In this document: piece after piece, positions 55,493 to 64,000 of the stretch
Layout of the letters: each line of letters begins with the position of its first letter
Position numbering within the stretch: position 1 is the stretch's first letter
Origin: Sphingobacterium spiritivorum
GTDB lineage: Bacteria; Bacteroidota; Bacteroidia; Sphingobacteriales; Sphingobacteriaceae
Direction of reading: 5' to 3'
NCBI RefSeq assembly: GCF_016725325.1
Contig: NZ_CP068083.1
Span: 2,046,001 to 2,110,000 of the forward strand
Length of the DNA stretch: 64,000 bases
Notes under the pieces: generated by a model
What the model was told of the DNA's origin: nothing
Database searches by the model: none
Seen by the model: only the letters and a program-made list of their open reading frames with translations
Made by a program: the position numbers and the translations under genes

Positions 55493-57019
55493 ATGATGAA
55501 CAGATACCTGCTAATTTGTTTTTTTATTTTGATAAACTGCATCTCAAATGCACAAAATAAACCGAATATTCTGATTATTATTTCAGATGACCATTCCTTT
55601 CAGACTATCGGAGCATACGGTTCTGCCATAGCACATACTCCGAATATTGATCGTATCGCAAAAGAAGGAACTATATTTGACAGGGCTTACGTTACAAATT
55701 CACTTTGTGGTCCAAGCAGAGCGACATTGCTTACCGGAAAGTACAGCCATAAAAATGGTTTTAAGGATAATGAGAATTCACATTTTGATCATAATCAGTC
55801 TACTTTTGTAAAAGATTTACAGGCATCAGGTTATCGCACGGCATGGATTGGTAAACAGCATCTGGGTGCCAAACCACAGGGTTTTGATTATTACAGTATA
55901 CTGGATGGTCAGGGGCATTATTTTAATCCTGTTTTTATTAATCAGGGTGATAAGCGGGAACAGATAGAAGGATACGTTTCGGATATTGTGACTGAGAAGG
56001 CGGAAAAATGGTTAGATACCTTGAGCAAAGATAAACCATTCTGTCTGATACTGGGACATAAAGCTACTCATCGTTCATGGCTGCCCGATCCTAAAGATTT
56101 TGGGACTTATGACCAGGCTGAAATTCCGTTGCCGGATAACTTCTATGATCAGTATGATAAAAGAAAAGCAGCAGCTGTCCAGGAAATGAGTATTGCTAAA
56201 GATATGCTACTGCCTTATGACCTGAAGATGTACCCTACAAAAGAGGATATGCGAAAAGATTATGACTTTTCTCGTTTCACAGAAAGCCAGTTTGAGAAGT
56301 ATTACGCATACTATAAGCCTATTCAGGATGATTTCTATGCACGTAAACTTTCCGGCAGACAACTGGAAGAGTGGAAGTATCGGCGTTATATGATAGATTA
56401 TCTCAATACTGCAGCTTCTCTGGACAGAAATATAGGCGAGGTGCTGGACTATCTTGATACACATGGACTGAAGGATAATACTATTGTAATTTATCTGTCA
56501 GATCAGGGATTTTATATGGGAGAACATGGCTGGTTTGATAAGCGTTTTATGTATGAAGAATCTTTCCGTACACCAATGGTTGCACGATATCCGGGAGTAA
56601 TCAAACCGGGTACACATACAGAAGCCCGGGTAATGAATATTGATATTGCTCCTACTTTATTGGAAATCGCAGGAGTCAGAATACCAAAGGAAATACAAGG
56701 AAAATCATTCTATTCTGTACTGAAAGATGCGAGGAAGTCTTTCAGAAAATCCAGCTACTACCATTACTATGAGAACGGTACACATGCTGTATCTCCACAC
56801 TTTGGAGTCAGTGATGGTAAATACAAACTTATTAGATTCTATAAAAGAGTAGAATCATGGGAATTATATGATCTGGAAAAAGATCCTCATGAAATGAACA
56901 ATATATACGCAGACAAGTCATCAGATGCGATTATCGGACGTATGAAAAAGAAACTGCTTGCTGAAATCCGGCAGGTAGATGATAAAGAAGCAGAAGCTAT
57001 TTTTGAACAAAAGCTATGA
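55493..57019 (+). CDS. Secreted sulfatase 1 (formylglycine-dependent)
   Basis: A type I arylsulfatase-family hydrolase of 508 residues (some CxPSR-family members act on phosphonates or phosphates). Signal peptide to about residue 20. Metal ligands Asp32-Asp33 are in ISDDHSFQ, and the maturation motif CGPSRATLLTG has the formylglycine Cys72. It continues with GKQHLGA, and the late metal-binding YLSDQGFYMGEHG is kept. It would need a formylglycine-generating enzyme or anaerobic maturase from elsewhere. Its stop overlaps the start of the second sulfatase gene by 4 bp (ATGA), so both are made together. Likely substrate: sulfated glycan. Confidence 0.9.
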   Translation: MMNRYLLICFFILINCISNAQNKPNILIIISDDHSFQTIGAYGSAIAHTPNIDRIAKEGTIFDRAYVTNSLCGPSRATLLTGKYSHKNGFKDNENSHFDHNQSTFVKDLQASGYRTAWIGKQHLGAKPQGFDYYSILDGQGHYFNPVFINQGDKREQIEGYVSDIVTEKAEKWLDTLSKDKPFCLILGHKATHRSWLPDPKDFGTYDQAEIPLPDNFYDQYDKRKAAAVQEMSIAKDMLLPYDLKMYPTKEDMRKDYDFSRFTESQFEKYYAYYKPIQDDFYARKLSGRQLEEWKYRRYMIDYLNTAASLDRNIGEVLDYLDTHGLKDNTIVIYLSDQGFYMGEHGWFDKRFMYEESFRTPMVARYPGVIKPGTHTEARVMNIDIAPTLLEIAGVRIPKEIQGKSFYSVLKDARKSFRKSSYYHYYENGTHAVSPHFGVSDGKYKLIRFYKRVESWELYDLEKDPHEMNNIYADKSSDAIIGRMKKKLLAEIRQVDDKEAEAIFEQKL

Positions 57020-58533
57020 ATGTGAAACAGATATGCAGTTACATCAGTCTGGCCGTTTTCCTGTTTACGTGTCAGCAGGTGCAGGCCCAGGATAAACAAA
57101 AACCGAATGTACTGATGATTTACGTCGATGATCTGGGATATGGAGACCTCAGTATCTATGGCGGACAGGACATAGAAACTCCTCATCTGGATAACTTGGC
57201 AAAATCAGGAATAAGATTTACAAATGCACATGCTGCAGCATCTACCTGTACGCCATCCCGTTATGCGCTTATGACCGGAAACAATCCTTATCGTGCAAAA
57301 GGTACCGGCATCTTACCGGGAGATGCGGCACTTATTATCCCTCAGGACAAGATTACGCTTCCTAAAGTATTTCATCAGCAAGGCTATATTACTGGGATTG
57401 TAGGCAAATGGCATCTTGGATTGGGAGAACAGGTCGAAAAAGACTGGAATGGCAAAATCGCACCCGGACCGTTAGAAGTAGGTTATGATTATTCCTTTAT
57501 CTTCCCGGCGACAGCAGATCGGGTGCCGACAGTTTTTCTGGAGAATCATTATGTACTGGCAGCAGATGCTAAAGATCCCATACAGGTAAACTATCGGCAA
57601 AAAATCGGAAATGAACCTACAGGAAGAGAAAATCCGGAATTACTCAAACTCCATGCTTCTCCCGGTCAGGGACATGATAATACTATTGTAAACGGTATAG
57701 GACGTATTGGTTGGATGACAGGAGGAAAAGATGCCCGATGGGCGGATGAAGAGCTGACGCTGACATTCTTTGAAAAGGCGAAGGAATTTATCAAAACCAA
57801 TCAGAAGAAACCATTTTTCTTATGTTACAATGCTACTGAACCCCATGTGCCACGTATGCCGGCCACCTTATTTAAAGGCAAAAGCAAACTTGGACTTCGG
57901 GGAGATGCTATTCTCCAGCTGGACTACACTGTTGGTCAATTGGTACAGGAGCTAAAAAACAGCGGTATTTATGAGAACACCATCATTATTTTCACCAGTG
58001 ACAATGGTCCGGTTTTAGATGATGGATATGCCGATCAGGCAGTAGAGAAATCCGCTAATCATGATGCATTTGGTGGATGGAGAGGAGGCAAATACAGTGC
58101 GTTCGAAGCGGGTTCACGTGTGCCTTTTCTGGTGAGCTGGCCTGCAGTTATCAAAGGAGAACAACAATCAGACGCGCTGATCGGGCAAGTAGATTTGCTG
58201 GCTTCGTTTGCCGGTCAGTTCGGTATTTCTTATCCTAAAGATCAGGCTGTAGATAGTCAGAACCAATGGAAAGCATTAACAGGACATGACAAGAAAGGAC
58301 GTGCTTATCTGGTGAAAAGTTCAGGTACTTTTTCCATTATACAGGGAGATTATAAGTACATCAAACCACGAAAGGGAGCTAAAATAGACAAAGCTGTAAA
58401 TATCGAGCTTGGCAATGACGAGCAGCCGCAGTTATATAATCTGCGTACCGATAAAGCTGAAAAAGATAATATAGCCACCAGGAACATAAATAAAGTGAAA
58501 GAACTGGAGCAATTGTTACAATCTCAGCTATAA
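57016..58533 (+). CDS. Secreted sulfatase 2 (formylglycine-dependent)
   Basis: A 505-residue arylsulfatase with a signal peptide ending near VQAQD (residue 25). YVDDLGYGDLSIYGG holds the Asp ligands, TCTPSRYALMTG the formylglycine Cys78, and GKWHLGLGE and FTSDNGPV the other metal and active-site segments. All conserved motifs are present. It differs clearly from sulfatase 1, resembling the arylsulfatase A/GalNAc-sulfatase type more closely. No polysaccharide lyase or SusCD gene adjoins, so the target glycan is unclear, but sulfated mucin glycans would fit with the M60 operon 9 kb upstream. Confidence 0.92.
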   Translation: MNVKQICSYISLAVFLFTCQQVQAQDKQKPNVLMIYVDDLGYGDLSIYGGQDIETPHLDNLAKSGIRFTNAHAAASTCTPSRYALMTGNNPYRAKGTGILPGDAALIIPQDKITLPKVFHQQGYITGIVGKWHLGLGEQVEKDWNGKIAPGPLEVGYDYSFIFPATADRVPTVFLENHYVLAADAKDPIQVNYRQKIGNEPTGRENPELLKLHASPGQGHDNTIVNGIGRIGWMTGGKDARWADEELTLTFFEKAKEFIKTNQKKPFFLCYNATEPHVPRMPATLFKGKSKLGLRGDAILQLDYTVGQLVQELKNSGIYENTIIIFTSDNGPVLDDGYADQAVEKSANHDAFGGWRGGKYSAFEAGSRVPFLVSWPAVIKGEQQSDALIGQVDLLASFAGQFGISYPKDQAVDSQNQWKALTGHDKKGRAYLVKSSGTFSIIQGDYKYIKPRKGAKIDKAVNIELGNDEQPQLYNLRTDKAEKDNIATRNINKVKELEQLLQSQL

Positions 58534-58581
58534 TAATAGTTTGATTTCTGACATTGCAAAAATCTTCCCAACTTTGTACCT

Positions 58582-59631
58582 ATGTCCTTCTCAAAACGAT
58601 TAATTGCCTGGTATGATCAGCATGGGCGTGATTTGCCCTGGAGACATACACAGGATCCCTATATCATCTGGCTGTCTGAGATCATTTTGCAACAAACCCG
58701 TGTAGAACAGGGAATGCCTTATTTTATGCGGTTTTCAGAACAATATCCAACTGTTCAGGATTTCGCATCAGCAGATGAGGATCATATACTCAACCTGTGG
58801 CAAGGTTTGGGATATTATTCCCGTGGACGAAATATGCACAAGGCTGCCCGAATGGTTGTTTCTGATTTTGGAGGGATTTTTCCAAAGGCTTATGATGAAG
58901 TCATTAAACTTCCGGGAGTAGGAGAATATACTGCAGCCGCAATCTCCTCAATTTCTGCAAATCAGGCAAAAGCAGTATTGGACGGAAATGTTTTCCGTGT
59001 ATTATCCCGGTATTTTGGGGTTGAAGTCGAAATTAATACCCCAGCAGGGAAGAGAATTTTCACTGAACTGGCAAATGAAATGTTGGATATGGACGATCCG
59101 GCACGGTATAATCAGGCTATTATGGATTTCGGAGCCATGCAATGTAAACCAAAATCACCGGTCTGTGGCAGCTGTATCTTTAATCTGGAATGCGTAGCTC
59201 TCAAAGAAGATAAAGTACACCTGTTGCCCCTTAAAAAGAAGGGAAAAGGAAGCAGAAACCGGTATTTTCATTATTTTATAATGGAAGAGAATGATCAGAT
59301 TCTGATGTCCAAAAGAGGTGAAGGTGATGTATGGCAGAATCTGTATGAATTTCCGATGATTGAAACTACAGAACCGCTTTCGGGGCTGGATATTCTGAAA
59401 GATGAGCGTATAAAAGAGCATTTTTCGGAAGATCTTTCGCTTGAATTAAAAGGCAATGTAATCAAACACATACTCAGCCACCAGAATATCTACGCTCAAT
59501 TTTATAAAGTCCACAATCCTTCTGCACTAAAGTTGAAAAAAAAGTCTTGGAATTATGTATTCTTAAAAGATTTAAATAAATTAGCTCAACATAAGTTGAT
59601 TTTTAGTTTTATAGAAACCAACATTAGCTAA
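58582..59631 (+). CDS. mutY: A/G-specific adenine DNA glycosylase
   Basis: Removes adenine mispaired with 8-oxoguanine in base-excision repair. The 349 residues carry the MutY start LIAWYDQHGRDLPWRHT, SEIILQQTRVEQG, the helix-hairpin-helix LPGVGEYTAAAIS, the catalytic Asp in VLDGNVFRVLSRY, and an iron-sulfur ligand set C-x6-C-x2-C-x5-C in CKPKSPVCGSCIFNLEC. The C-terminal NUDIX-like domain for 8-oxoG recognition (about 230-349) is shorter than in E. coli but present. It is followed 24 bp later by ssb. Confidence 0.96.
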   Translation: MSFSKRLIAWYDQHGRDLPWRHTQDPYIIWLSEIILQQTRVEQGMPYFMRFSEQYPTVQDFASADEDHILNLWQGLGYYSRGRNMHKAARMVVSDFGGIFPKAYDEVIKLPGVGEYTAAAISSISANQAKAVLDGNVFRVLSRYFGVEVEINTPAGKRIFTELANEMLDMDDPARYNQAIMDFGAMQCKPKSPVCGSCIFNLECVALKEDKVHLLPLKKKGKGSRNRYFHYFIMEENDQILMSKRGEGDVWQNLYEFPMIETTEPLSGLDILKDERIKEHFSEDLSLELKGNVIKHILSHQNIYAQFYKVHNPSALKLKKKSWNYVFLKDLNKLAQHKLIFSFIETNIS

Positions 59632-59655
59632 TTACTAAACTCCTAAATTAATATC

Positions 59656-60108
59656 ATGTCAGGCATTAACAAAGTTATCTTGGTTGGGCATTTGGGCAAG
59701 GACCCTGAAATCCGTTACTTAGAAGGCAACGTCAGCGTTGCCAGTTTCCCGTTGGCAACTTCAGAAACATTCAACAAAGATGGTCGAAAAGTAGAACAAA
59801 CAGAATGGCACAATATCGTGATGTGGAGGGGCCTGGCCGATGTTGCCGCCAAATATTTGACAAAAGGGCGTCTGGTGTACATTGAAGGGCGTCTCAGAAC
59901 ACGTACCTATGAAGATAAAGAGGGGATTCGCAGATACACTACAGAAGTAGTAGCTGAGAACTTTACTTTATTAGGTCGTAAATCTGATTTTGAACCACCT
60001 GCTCAGGCTGCAAATACTGCCGGGGCTACCGATAAGTCAGTAGAAAATAAAGAACAACAGGTCGATTTCAAAGAATTGGATGATGACAACGACGGACTGC
60101 CGTTTTAA
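59656..60108 (+). CDS. ssb: Single-stranded DNA-binding protein
   Basis: Binds and protects single-stranded DNA in replication and repair. The 150 residues have an OB fold (NKVILVGHLGKDPEIRYL, VEQTEWHNIVMW, YLTKGRLVYIEGRLRTRTY) followed by a flexible acidic tail ending in DDNDGLPF, the conserved protein-interaction tip. Normal length. Placed right after mutY; a terminator follows. Confidence 0.97.
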   Translation: MSGINKVILVGHLGKDPEIRYLEGNVSVASFPLATSETFNKDGRKVEQTEWHNIVMWRGLADVAAKYLTKGRLVYIEGRLRTRTYEDKEGIRRYTTEVVAENFTLLGRKSDFEPPAQAANTAGATDKSVENKEQQVDFKELDDDNDGLPF

Positions 60109-60137
60109 AAAGAAACAGACTATATAATATTACTAAT

Positions 60138-60176
60138 ACAAAGGGTTCTGCCAAAACAGGATCCTTTGTAATTTTT
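60138..60176 (+). terminator. Terminator after ssb
   Basis: ACAAAGGGTTCT (60138-60149) pairs with AGGATCCTTTGT (60158-60169), a 12-bp stem with two G-U pairs and an 8-nt loop, followed by AATTTTTAT. Confidence 0.75.
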
Positions 60177-60310
60177 ATGTAGGTTACAGCGCTAAACTCA
60201 TAACGTGTAAATCTTCGCTTGTCCGGATAATATGACAGCCAGGTGTCGGTATTCATAAAACTAATACACAATCAATGCCGATGTCATTTTAACTTTTTTA
60301 ATTTTTGCTG

Positions 60311-60318
60311 TATCTTTG
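60311..60318 (+). promoter_or_regulatory. -7 box just upstream of pheS (TATCTTTG)
   Basis: TATCTTTG is an exact TAnnTTTG match and ends 5 bp before the pheS ATG at 60324, so transcripts would start on or near the start codon. The -33 region reads TTTT instead of TTTG. Confidence 0.5.
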
Positions 60319-60323
60319 GCCTT

Positions 60324-61364
60324 ATGTTGCAAGATAAAATAAAGCAGTATACTGAAGAGATCGAGCAGTTCAATCCGCAGACTTCAGCTGATGTAGAGAA
60401 TTTCAGATTGAAATTTTTGGTTTCCAAAGGAATAGTCAAGAGTTTATTTGAAGAATTTAAGGCCGCTCCTGCTGAAGAAAAGCGTGTTTTAGGTAAAGTA
60501 CTTAATGATTTCAAACAACTGGCTGAAGGTAAATATCAGCAGGCACAGGAACAATTTGGTTCCACTGGACAAGTTAGTCAGGCTAAAGCTGAAGGAGATC
60601 TTACCCTGCCAGGCGATGGTTTTACATTAGGAGCTCGTCATCCGTTGTCTCTGGTTAGAAAAGAAATTGTTGAAATCTTCAAGAAACTTGGTTTTATCGT
60701 TGCGGAAGGCCCTGAGATAGAAGACGACTGGCACAATTTCTCAGCACTGAACTTTCCACCGGAGCATCCGGCAAGGGATATGCAGGATACTTTTTTTATC
60801 AAAAAACAAGATGGTAATGATATTGCTCTCCGTACACACACCTCTTCTGTACAGGTGCGTCTGATGGAGGCGGGTACGCCACCGTTCAGAGCCATTATGC
60901 CTGGACGTGTGTATCGTAATGAAGCTATATCTGCACGTGCACACTGCTTTTTCCATCAGGTAGAGGGATTGTATGTAGATGAGAATGTATCTTTCGCAGA
61001 TCTTAAACAAACCCTTTATCATTTCGTACAGGAGCTATATGGAGAAGGGACAAAAGTACGTTTCAGACCTTCTTATTTTCCATTCACAGAGCCATCAGCA
61101 GAGATGGATATCTCGTGTACCATTTGTAAAGGTGCCGGTTGCCAGTTATGTAAATATTCCGGCTGGGTAGAAATCCTTGGTTGTGGTATGGTTGATCCTA
61201 ATGTATTGGAAAACTGTGGTATAGACAGCACTAAATATTCCGGATTTGCATTTGGTATGGGTATAGAGCGTATTACAAATCTGAAATATGAAATCAGAGA
61301 TTTACGTCTGTTCTCTGAAAATGATGTTCGTTTTCTCAATCAGTTCCAGACAGAAATTATATAA
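60324..61364 (+). CDS. pheS: Phenylalanyl-tRNA synthetase alpha subunit
   Basis: The class II catalytic subunit that charges tRNA-Phe together with PheT. From the ATG at 60324 (MLQDKIKQYTEEIEQF) the product has 346 residues, a normal length; the longer frame from 60243 adds an unlikely N terminus. An N-terminal coiled coil (about 1-80) binds tRNA. Motifs are visible as FTLGARHPLSLVRKEIVEIF, DTFFIKKQ, LRTHTSSVQVR, GRVYRNEAISARAHCFFHQVEG (motif 2), and GCGMVDPNVL with FAFGMGIERI (motif 3). pheT is not adjacent. Confidence 0.97.
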   Translation: MLQDKIKQYTEEIEQFNPQTSADVENFRLKFLVSKGIVKSLFEEFKAAPAEEKRVLGKVLNDFKQLAEGKYQQAQEQFGSTGQVSQAKAEGDLTLPGDGFTLGARHPLSLVRKEIVEIFKKLGFIVAEGPEIEDDWHNFSALNFPPEHPARDMQDTFFIKKQDGNDIALRTHTSSVQVRLMEAGTPPFRAIMPGRVYRNEAISARAHCFFHQVEGLYVDENVSFADLKQTLYHFVQELYGEGTKVRFRPSYFPFTEPSAEMDISCTICKGAGCQLCKYSGWVEILGCGMVDPNVLENCGIDSTKYSGFAFGMGIERITNLKYEIRDLRLFSENDVRFLNQFQTEII

Positions 61365-61781
61365 ATGAAAGCATTGCTCAGACTTGGTATAATTGCATGT
61401 ATTACTTTCTCAGTATTCTCCTGTTCTAAGGGGGGCTGTAATGTCGTGCCAAGTGTGAGTGTGCACTATCGCTTTAGTCAGGGAAGCAATCCTAAGCTGT
61501 TTGCAGCAGGAGGAGCCGATGTGATTAACGGAATCGGAGTCGCAGGCGTCATCGTATACAATACCGGCAATAATACCTTTATTGCCTATGACCGTTGCAG
61601 TACAGTTAATCCGGAGCAGAGAAACAAAGTTGTATTGGATGATAATCCCAATGTTGTCAAAGACCCTGTGAGTGGCGCTAAATGGCTCTTGCTGGATGGT
61701 TCTCCGCTGGATATTGCTGAATGTCCGCTGAAACCCTATTATGTGATGAAGCAGGGGGAAACCTATATTATCCAAAATTGA
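61365..61781 (+). CDS. Small lipoprotein, Rieske-like fold without metal ligands
   Basis: A 138-residue lipoprotein (lipobox VFSCSKG) starting immediately after the pheS stop. The spacing of its last half (FIAYDRCSTVNPEQ, then GAKWLLLDGSPL, then CPLKPYYVMKQGETYII) follows the pattern of Rieske [2Fe-2S] domains, but the CxH and CxxH ligand pairs are absent: only lone Cys residues and no His remain. So it is probably a fold relative with no cluster. Function unknown; co-transcription with pheS and the TetR gene is likely. Confidence 0.6.
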   Translation: MKALLRLGIIACITFSVFSCSKGGCNVVPSVSVHYRFSQGSNPKLFAAGGADVINGIGVAGVIVYNTGNNTFIAYDRCSTVNPEQRNKVVLDDNPNVVKDPVSGAKWLLLDGSPLDIAECPLKPYYVMKQGETYIIQN

Positions 61782-61787
61782 TATATA

Positions 61788-62363
61788 ATGGAGCCTGAAA
61801 AAATAGTTACATCCATAAAAAAGGCTGCCAGAGAGCTGTTCAGACGATACGGCTATAACAAGACGAGTGTCAACGAATTGGCCAAAATGGCCAATGTTTC
61901 CAAGGCTACCGTTTATAAATATTTTGTAAGTAAGGAGCTTATCCTCCACGCAATCCTGATGGATTATATCCGGGATAATGTGAAGGATATTCTTAATAAA
62001 AATGTAAATCAGAAAGATCTTTCCACTTTTTTGGCCAATACCATTCTGCGTGTCAGTCGTTTGACTTACACAGTGTGTAATGAGTTTGTCGGATGGGAGT
62101 TTATACGGGAATCGGCCAACGCTCAGGAATATCTGAAAACGCTGTCAGAAGATCTTGAATTTTTATTGCTGAGTTCATTTATCCAAAATGAGGCGATTGC
62201 CAGTGAAGTTCCTGAAGAGAAGTTAACCTTCCTTATTAAAACCAGTAAAAACGTTGTTTTTTCATTTGCGTTCACAGCAGTTTCCGATGGGGATGTTCGC
62301 AAAAATTTTATTTCTTTCCAAAAAGAAATACTCCCATATCTTGTCCAGGCAGCATTGATCTAA
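61788..62363 (+). CDS. TetR-family transcriptional regulator
   Basis: A 191-residue regulator with an N-terminal TetR HTH (AARELFRRYGYNKTSVNELA and MANVSKATVYKYFVSKELI) and an all-helical C-terminal domain for dimerisation and ligand binding. The ligand cannot be inferred. It lies 6 bp downstream of the Rieske-like lipoprotein gene, in the same orientation; no transporter gene adjoins. Confidence 0.92.
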   Translation: MEPEKIVTSIKKAARELFRRYGYNKTSVNELAKMANVSKATVYKYFVSKELILHAILMDYIRDNVKDILNKNVNQKDLSTFLANTILRVSRLTYTVCNEFVGWEFIRESANAQEYLKTLSEDLEFLLLSSFIQNEAIASEVPEEKLTFLIKTSKNVVFSFAFTAVSDGDVRKNFISFQKEILPYLVQAALI

Positions 62364-62416
62364 TCTCCTTCCTGTTATGATCGCACGGAAGGTCTGATTA
62401 TTTCCGTTAAAAACTG

Positions 62417-62424
62417 TATTTTTG
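62417..62424 (+). promoter_or_regulatory. -7 box just upstream of rlmD (TATTTTTG)
   Basis: TATTTTTG matches TAnnTTTG and ends 8 bp before the ATG at 62433, a very short or absent leader as for pheS. No clear -33 box. Confidence 0.45.
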
Positions 62425-62432
62425 CGCCTATC

Positions 62433-63842
62433 ATGAGAAGAAGAATTCCACAAGAGAAAAAATTTATTTCGGATATTGCTGTAATTGATATCGCTGAAGA
62501 GGGAAAAGGAGTCGGTAAAACCGATGAATTGGTGTTGTTTATTGATAAGGCAATACCCGGAGATGTCGTCGATGTGGAATTGGTTAAGAAGAAGAAAAAT
62601 TTCGCAGAAGCGAAAGTCGCAACGCTTAAGAAAGCATCCGAATATCGTATAGATCCCTTTTGTGAACACTTCGGTGTATGTGGCGGATGTAAGTGGCAGC
62701 ATATGGACTATAATGGCCAGTTGAAATTTAAACAACAGACTGTTGATAATGTGCTTGCGCGAATAGGCAAGGTCGATACTTCTATTATGGAGCCCATTTT
62801 AGGGTCCGGAGAGACCGAATATTATCGTAATAAACTGGAATATACATTCTCAAATAAAAGATGGCTTACTTCTATAGATGATGCTAATGACGGATTGGAA
62901 ATGAATGCTTTAGGATTTCATGTTCCCGGACGTTTTGACAAAATTCTCGATATAGACCATTGTTATTTACAGCAGGATCCTTCCAATGCTATACGTAACC
63001 AGATACGTGCATTTGCAATAGAAAATCAGATTTCTTTTTATGACCTCCGCGAACATGCGGGAGCATTGCGTAACCTTATTATTCGTACAGCCTCTACAGG
63101 AGAGCTGATGGTGATTGTTGTATTTGCTTATCCGGAAGACGGACAGGTCGAGTTACTGATGAATTATGTCAACAGTAATTTCCCGGATATCGACTCCCTG
63201 CTGTATATCATCAATCAGAAAAAAAATGATACTATTTTCGATCAGGATATACACATCTTCAAAGGAAGAGATTTTATCTATGAAGAGATGGAAGGATTGA
63301 AATATAAAATCGGACCAAAGTCATTTTATCAAACAAATTCACTTCAGGCATACGAATTGTATAAGATTACAAGAGAGTTTGCAGGATTGACAGGAGATGA
63401 ATTAGTATATGATCTTTATACAGGTGCGGGTACCATCGCTAACTTCGTTGCCAAAACGGCACGTGAAGTGATTGGTGTGGAGTATGTACCGACAGCTATT
63501 GAGGATGCTAAAATCAATTCAGCTATCAATCAGATTGGCAATACGAAATTCTATGCCGGCGATATGAAAGATGTCCTTACAGCAGATTTCATTGCAGAAC
63601 ATGGAAAACCGGATGTAGTTATTACAGACCCTCCGCGCGCAGGCATGCATGGAGATGTGGTACAGCGATTGCTGGAAATGGAAGCTGACAAAATTGTATA
63701 TGTAAGCTGTAATGCGGCTACACAGGCACGTGATCTGGCATTATTAAATGAAAAATATACAGTGGATCGCATCAAGCCTGTTGATATGTTTCCACACACG
63801 CAACACGTTGAAAATGTGGTGCTATTAAAATTGAAAAGATAA
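62433..63842 (+). CDS. rlmD: 23S rRNA (uracil-5-)-methyltransferase, RlmD/RumA family
   Basis: Methylates a uracil of 23S rRNA using SAM. The 469 residues hold an N-terminal TRAM domain (about 10-70), then iron-sulfur Cys77, Cys83 and Cys86 (FCEHFGVCGGCKW; the fourth is probably in HCYLQQDP), and a C-terminal methyltransferase domain with YDLYTGAGTIANFVA (SAM binding), ITDPPRAGMH, and catalytic Cys in YVSCNAATQARDL. Site specificity among RlmC, RlmD and TrmA-like members cannot be read. Confidence 0.92.
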   Translation: MRRRIPQEKKFISDIAVIDIAEEGKGVGKTDELVLFIDKAIPGDVVDVELVKKKKNFAEAKVATLKKASEYRIDPFCEHFGVCGGCKWQHMDYNGQLKFKQQTVDNVLARIGKVDTSIMEPILGSGETEYYRNKLEYTFSNKRWLTSIDDANDGLEMNALGFHVPGRFDKILDIDHCYLQQDPSNAIRNQIRAFAIENQISFYDLREHAGALRNLIIRTASTGELMVIVVFAYPEDGQVELLMNYVNSNFPDIDSLLYIINQKKNDTIFDQDIHIFKGRDFIYEEMEGLKYKIGPKSFYQTNSLQAYELYKITREFAGLTGDELVYDLYTGAGTIANFVAKTAREVIGVEYVPTAIEDAKINSAINQIGNTKFYAGDMKDVLTADFIAEHGKPDVVITDPPRAGMHGDVVQRLLEMEADKIVYVSCNAATQARDLALLNEKYTVDRIKPVDMFPHTQHVENVVLLKLKR

Positions 63843-63846
63843 GCAT

Positions 63847-64000
63847 ATGGATTTGGAACAATTATTAAAAAATCAAGCCGGCGGAGACGGACAGAAAGAA
63901 CAGAAAAGTCCATTGGATAGTCTGAAGGTCGATCTTGATTTTTATGCTGAATCAATCAAAGAAGTGGCTACAGAGATGTTGTCTGAGGGATATACCCTGT
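63847..64000 (+). CDS. Hypothetical protein, 5' part only
   Basis: An open frame starts at ATG 63847, 4 bp after the rlmD stop, and runs off the window. The 51 visible residues (MDLEQLLKNQAGGDGQKEQK, then SLKVDLDFYAESIKEVATEM) are polar with no signal peptide. I do not recognise it. Tight spacing suggests the same operon as rlmD. Confidence 0.6.
   Translation, partial: MDLEQLLKNQAGGDGQKEQKSPLDSLKVDLDFYAESIKEVATEMLSEGYTL

Noticed and set aside
61410..61949. Minus-strand open frame of 179 codons across the Rieske-like lipoprotein and the TetR start
   Set aside because: It is antisense to two genes with clear protein character (lipobox, TetR HTH); the translated product has no recognisable domain.
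1..64000. Search by eye for tRNA or rRNA genes, CRISPR arrays, insertion sequences and prophage genes
   Set aside because: No cloverleaf-like segments, regular repeat-spacer pattern, transposase or integrase motifs were seen; a tRNA scan would settle small RNA genes.

Overview
The window is chromosomal DNA of a Bacteroidota bacterium, most likely Sphingobacteriaceae (Sphingobacterium or a close relative). This rests on SusC/SusD pairs, 800-residue FtsX-type ABC permeases in tandem, TPR-transmembrane-HTH regulators, TAnnTTTG-type promoter boxes placed almost on the start codon, lipoprotein signal peptides, and the Mfd, WaaA, HemW and RlmD protein types. I see no tRNA, rRNA, CRISPR array, insertion sequence or phage gene.

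Layout. Positions 1-8.6 kb hold housekeeping and envelope genes: the start of mfd, an unknown cytosolic protein, a TPR/HTH sensor-regulator, a secreted endonuclease/exonuclease/phosphatase-fold enzyme, a galE plus UDP-glucuronate decarboxylase pair, and waaA. A long-form GAPDH follows. From 10.3 to 24.9 kb there is a MacAB/TolC-like export locus split into two transcription units. One, on the minus strand, encodes a membrane-fusion adaptor, one ATPase and three FtsX/MacB-type permeases. The other, on the plus strand, encodes a TolC-like outer-membrane protein, a sigma-54 response regulator and its membrane histidine kinase. A merR-GNAT pair sits between them. Both units carry the same promoter architecture: two 16-bp palindromes 21 bp apart, then about 54 bp, then a TTGGCAT -24-like element. 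This looks like a self-contained sigma-54 export regulon.

From 26.5 to 46.9 kb there is one plus-strand operon of eleven genes: two SusC/SusD pairs, each followed by a fasciclin-like lipoprotein and a further unknown lipoprotein, then two lipoproteins with degenerate alkaline-phosphatase-like domains and LamG domains, an M60 (enhancin/mucinase-type) metallopeptidase lipoprotein with a discoidin domain, and a fibronectin/discoidin-type lipoprotein. It has no glycoside hydrolase and no adjacent regulator. I infer a surface system that cuts and imports O-glycoprotein or glycopeptide material. This is the best candidate for an undescribed system.

From 47 to 58.5 kb come assorted genes: a possible HEPN-type protein, a small HTH regulator, a DUF1080 lipoprotein, a TlpA-like thioredoxin, an M1-like aminopeptidase, a WG-repeat protein and two overlapping sulfatases. 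From 58.5 kb to the end are core genes: mutY, ssb, pheS, a lipoprotein resembling a Rieske protein without metal ligands, a TetR regulator, rlmD and the start of one more gene. Strong hairpin terminators separate several of these blocks.
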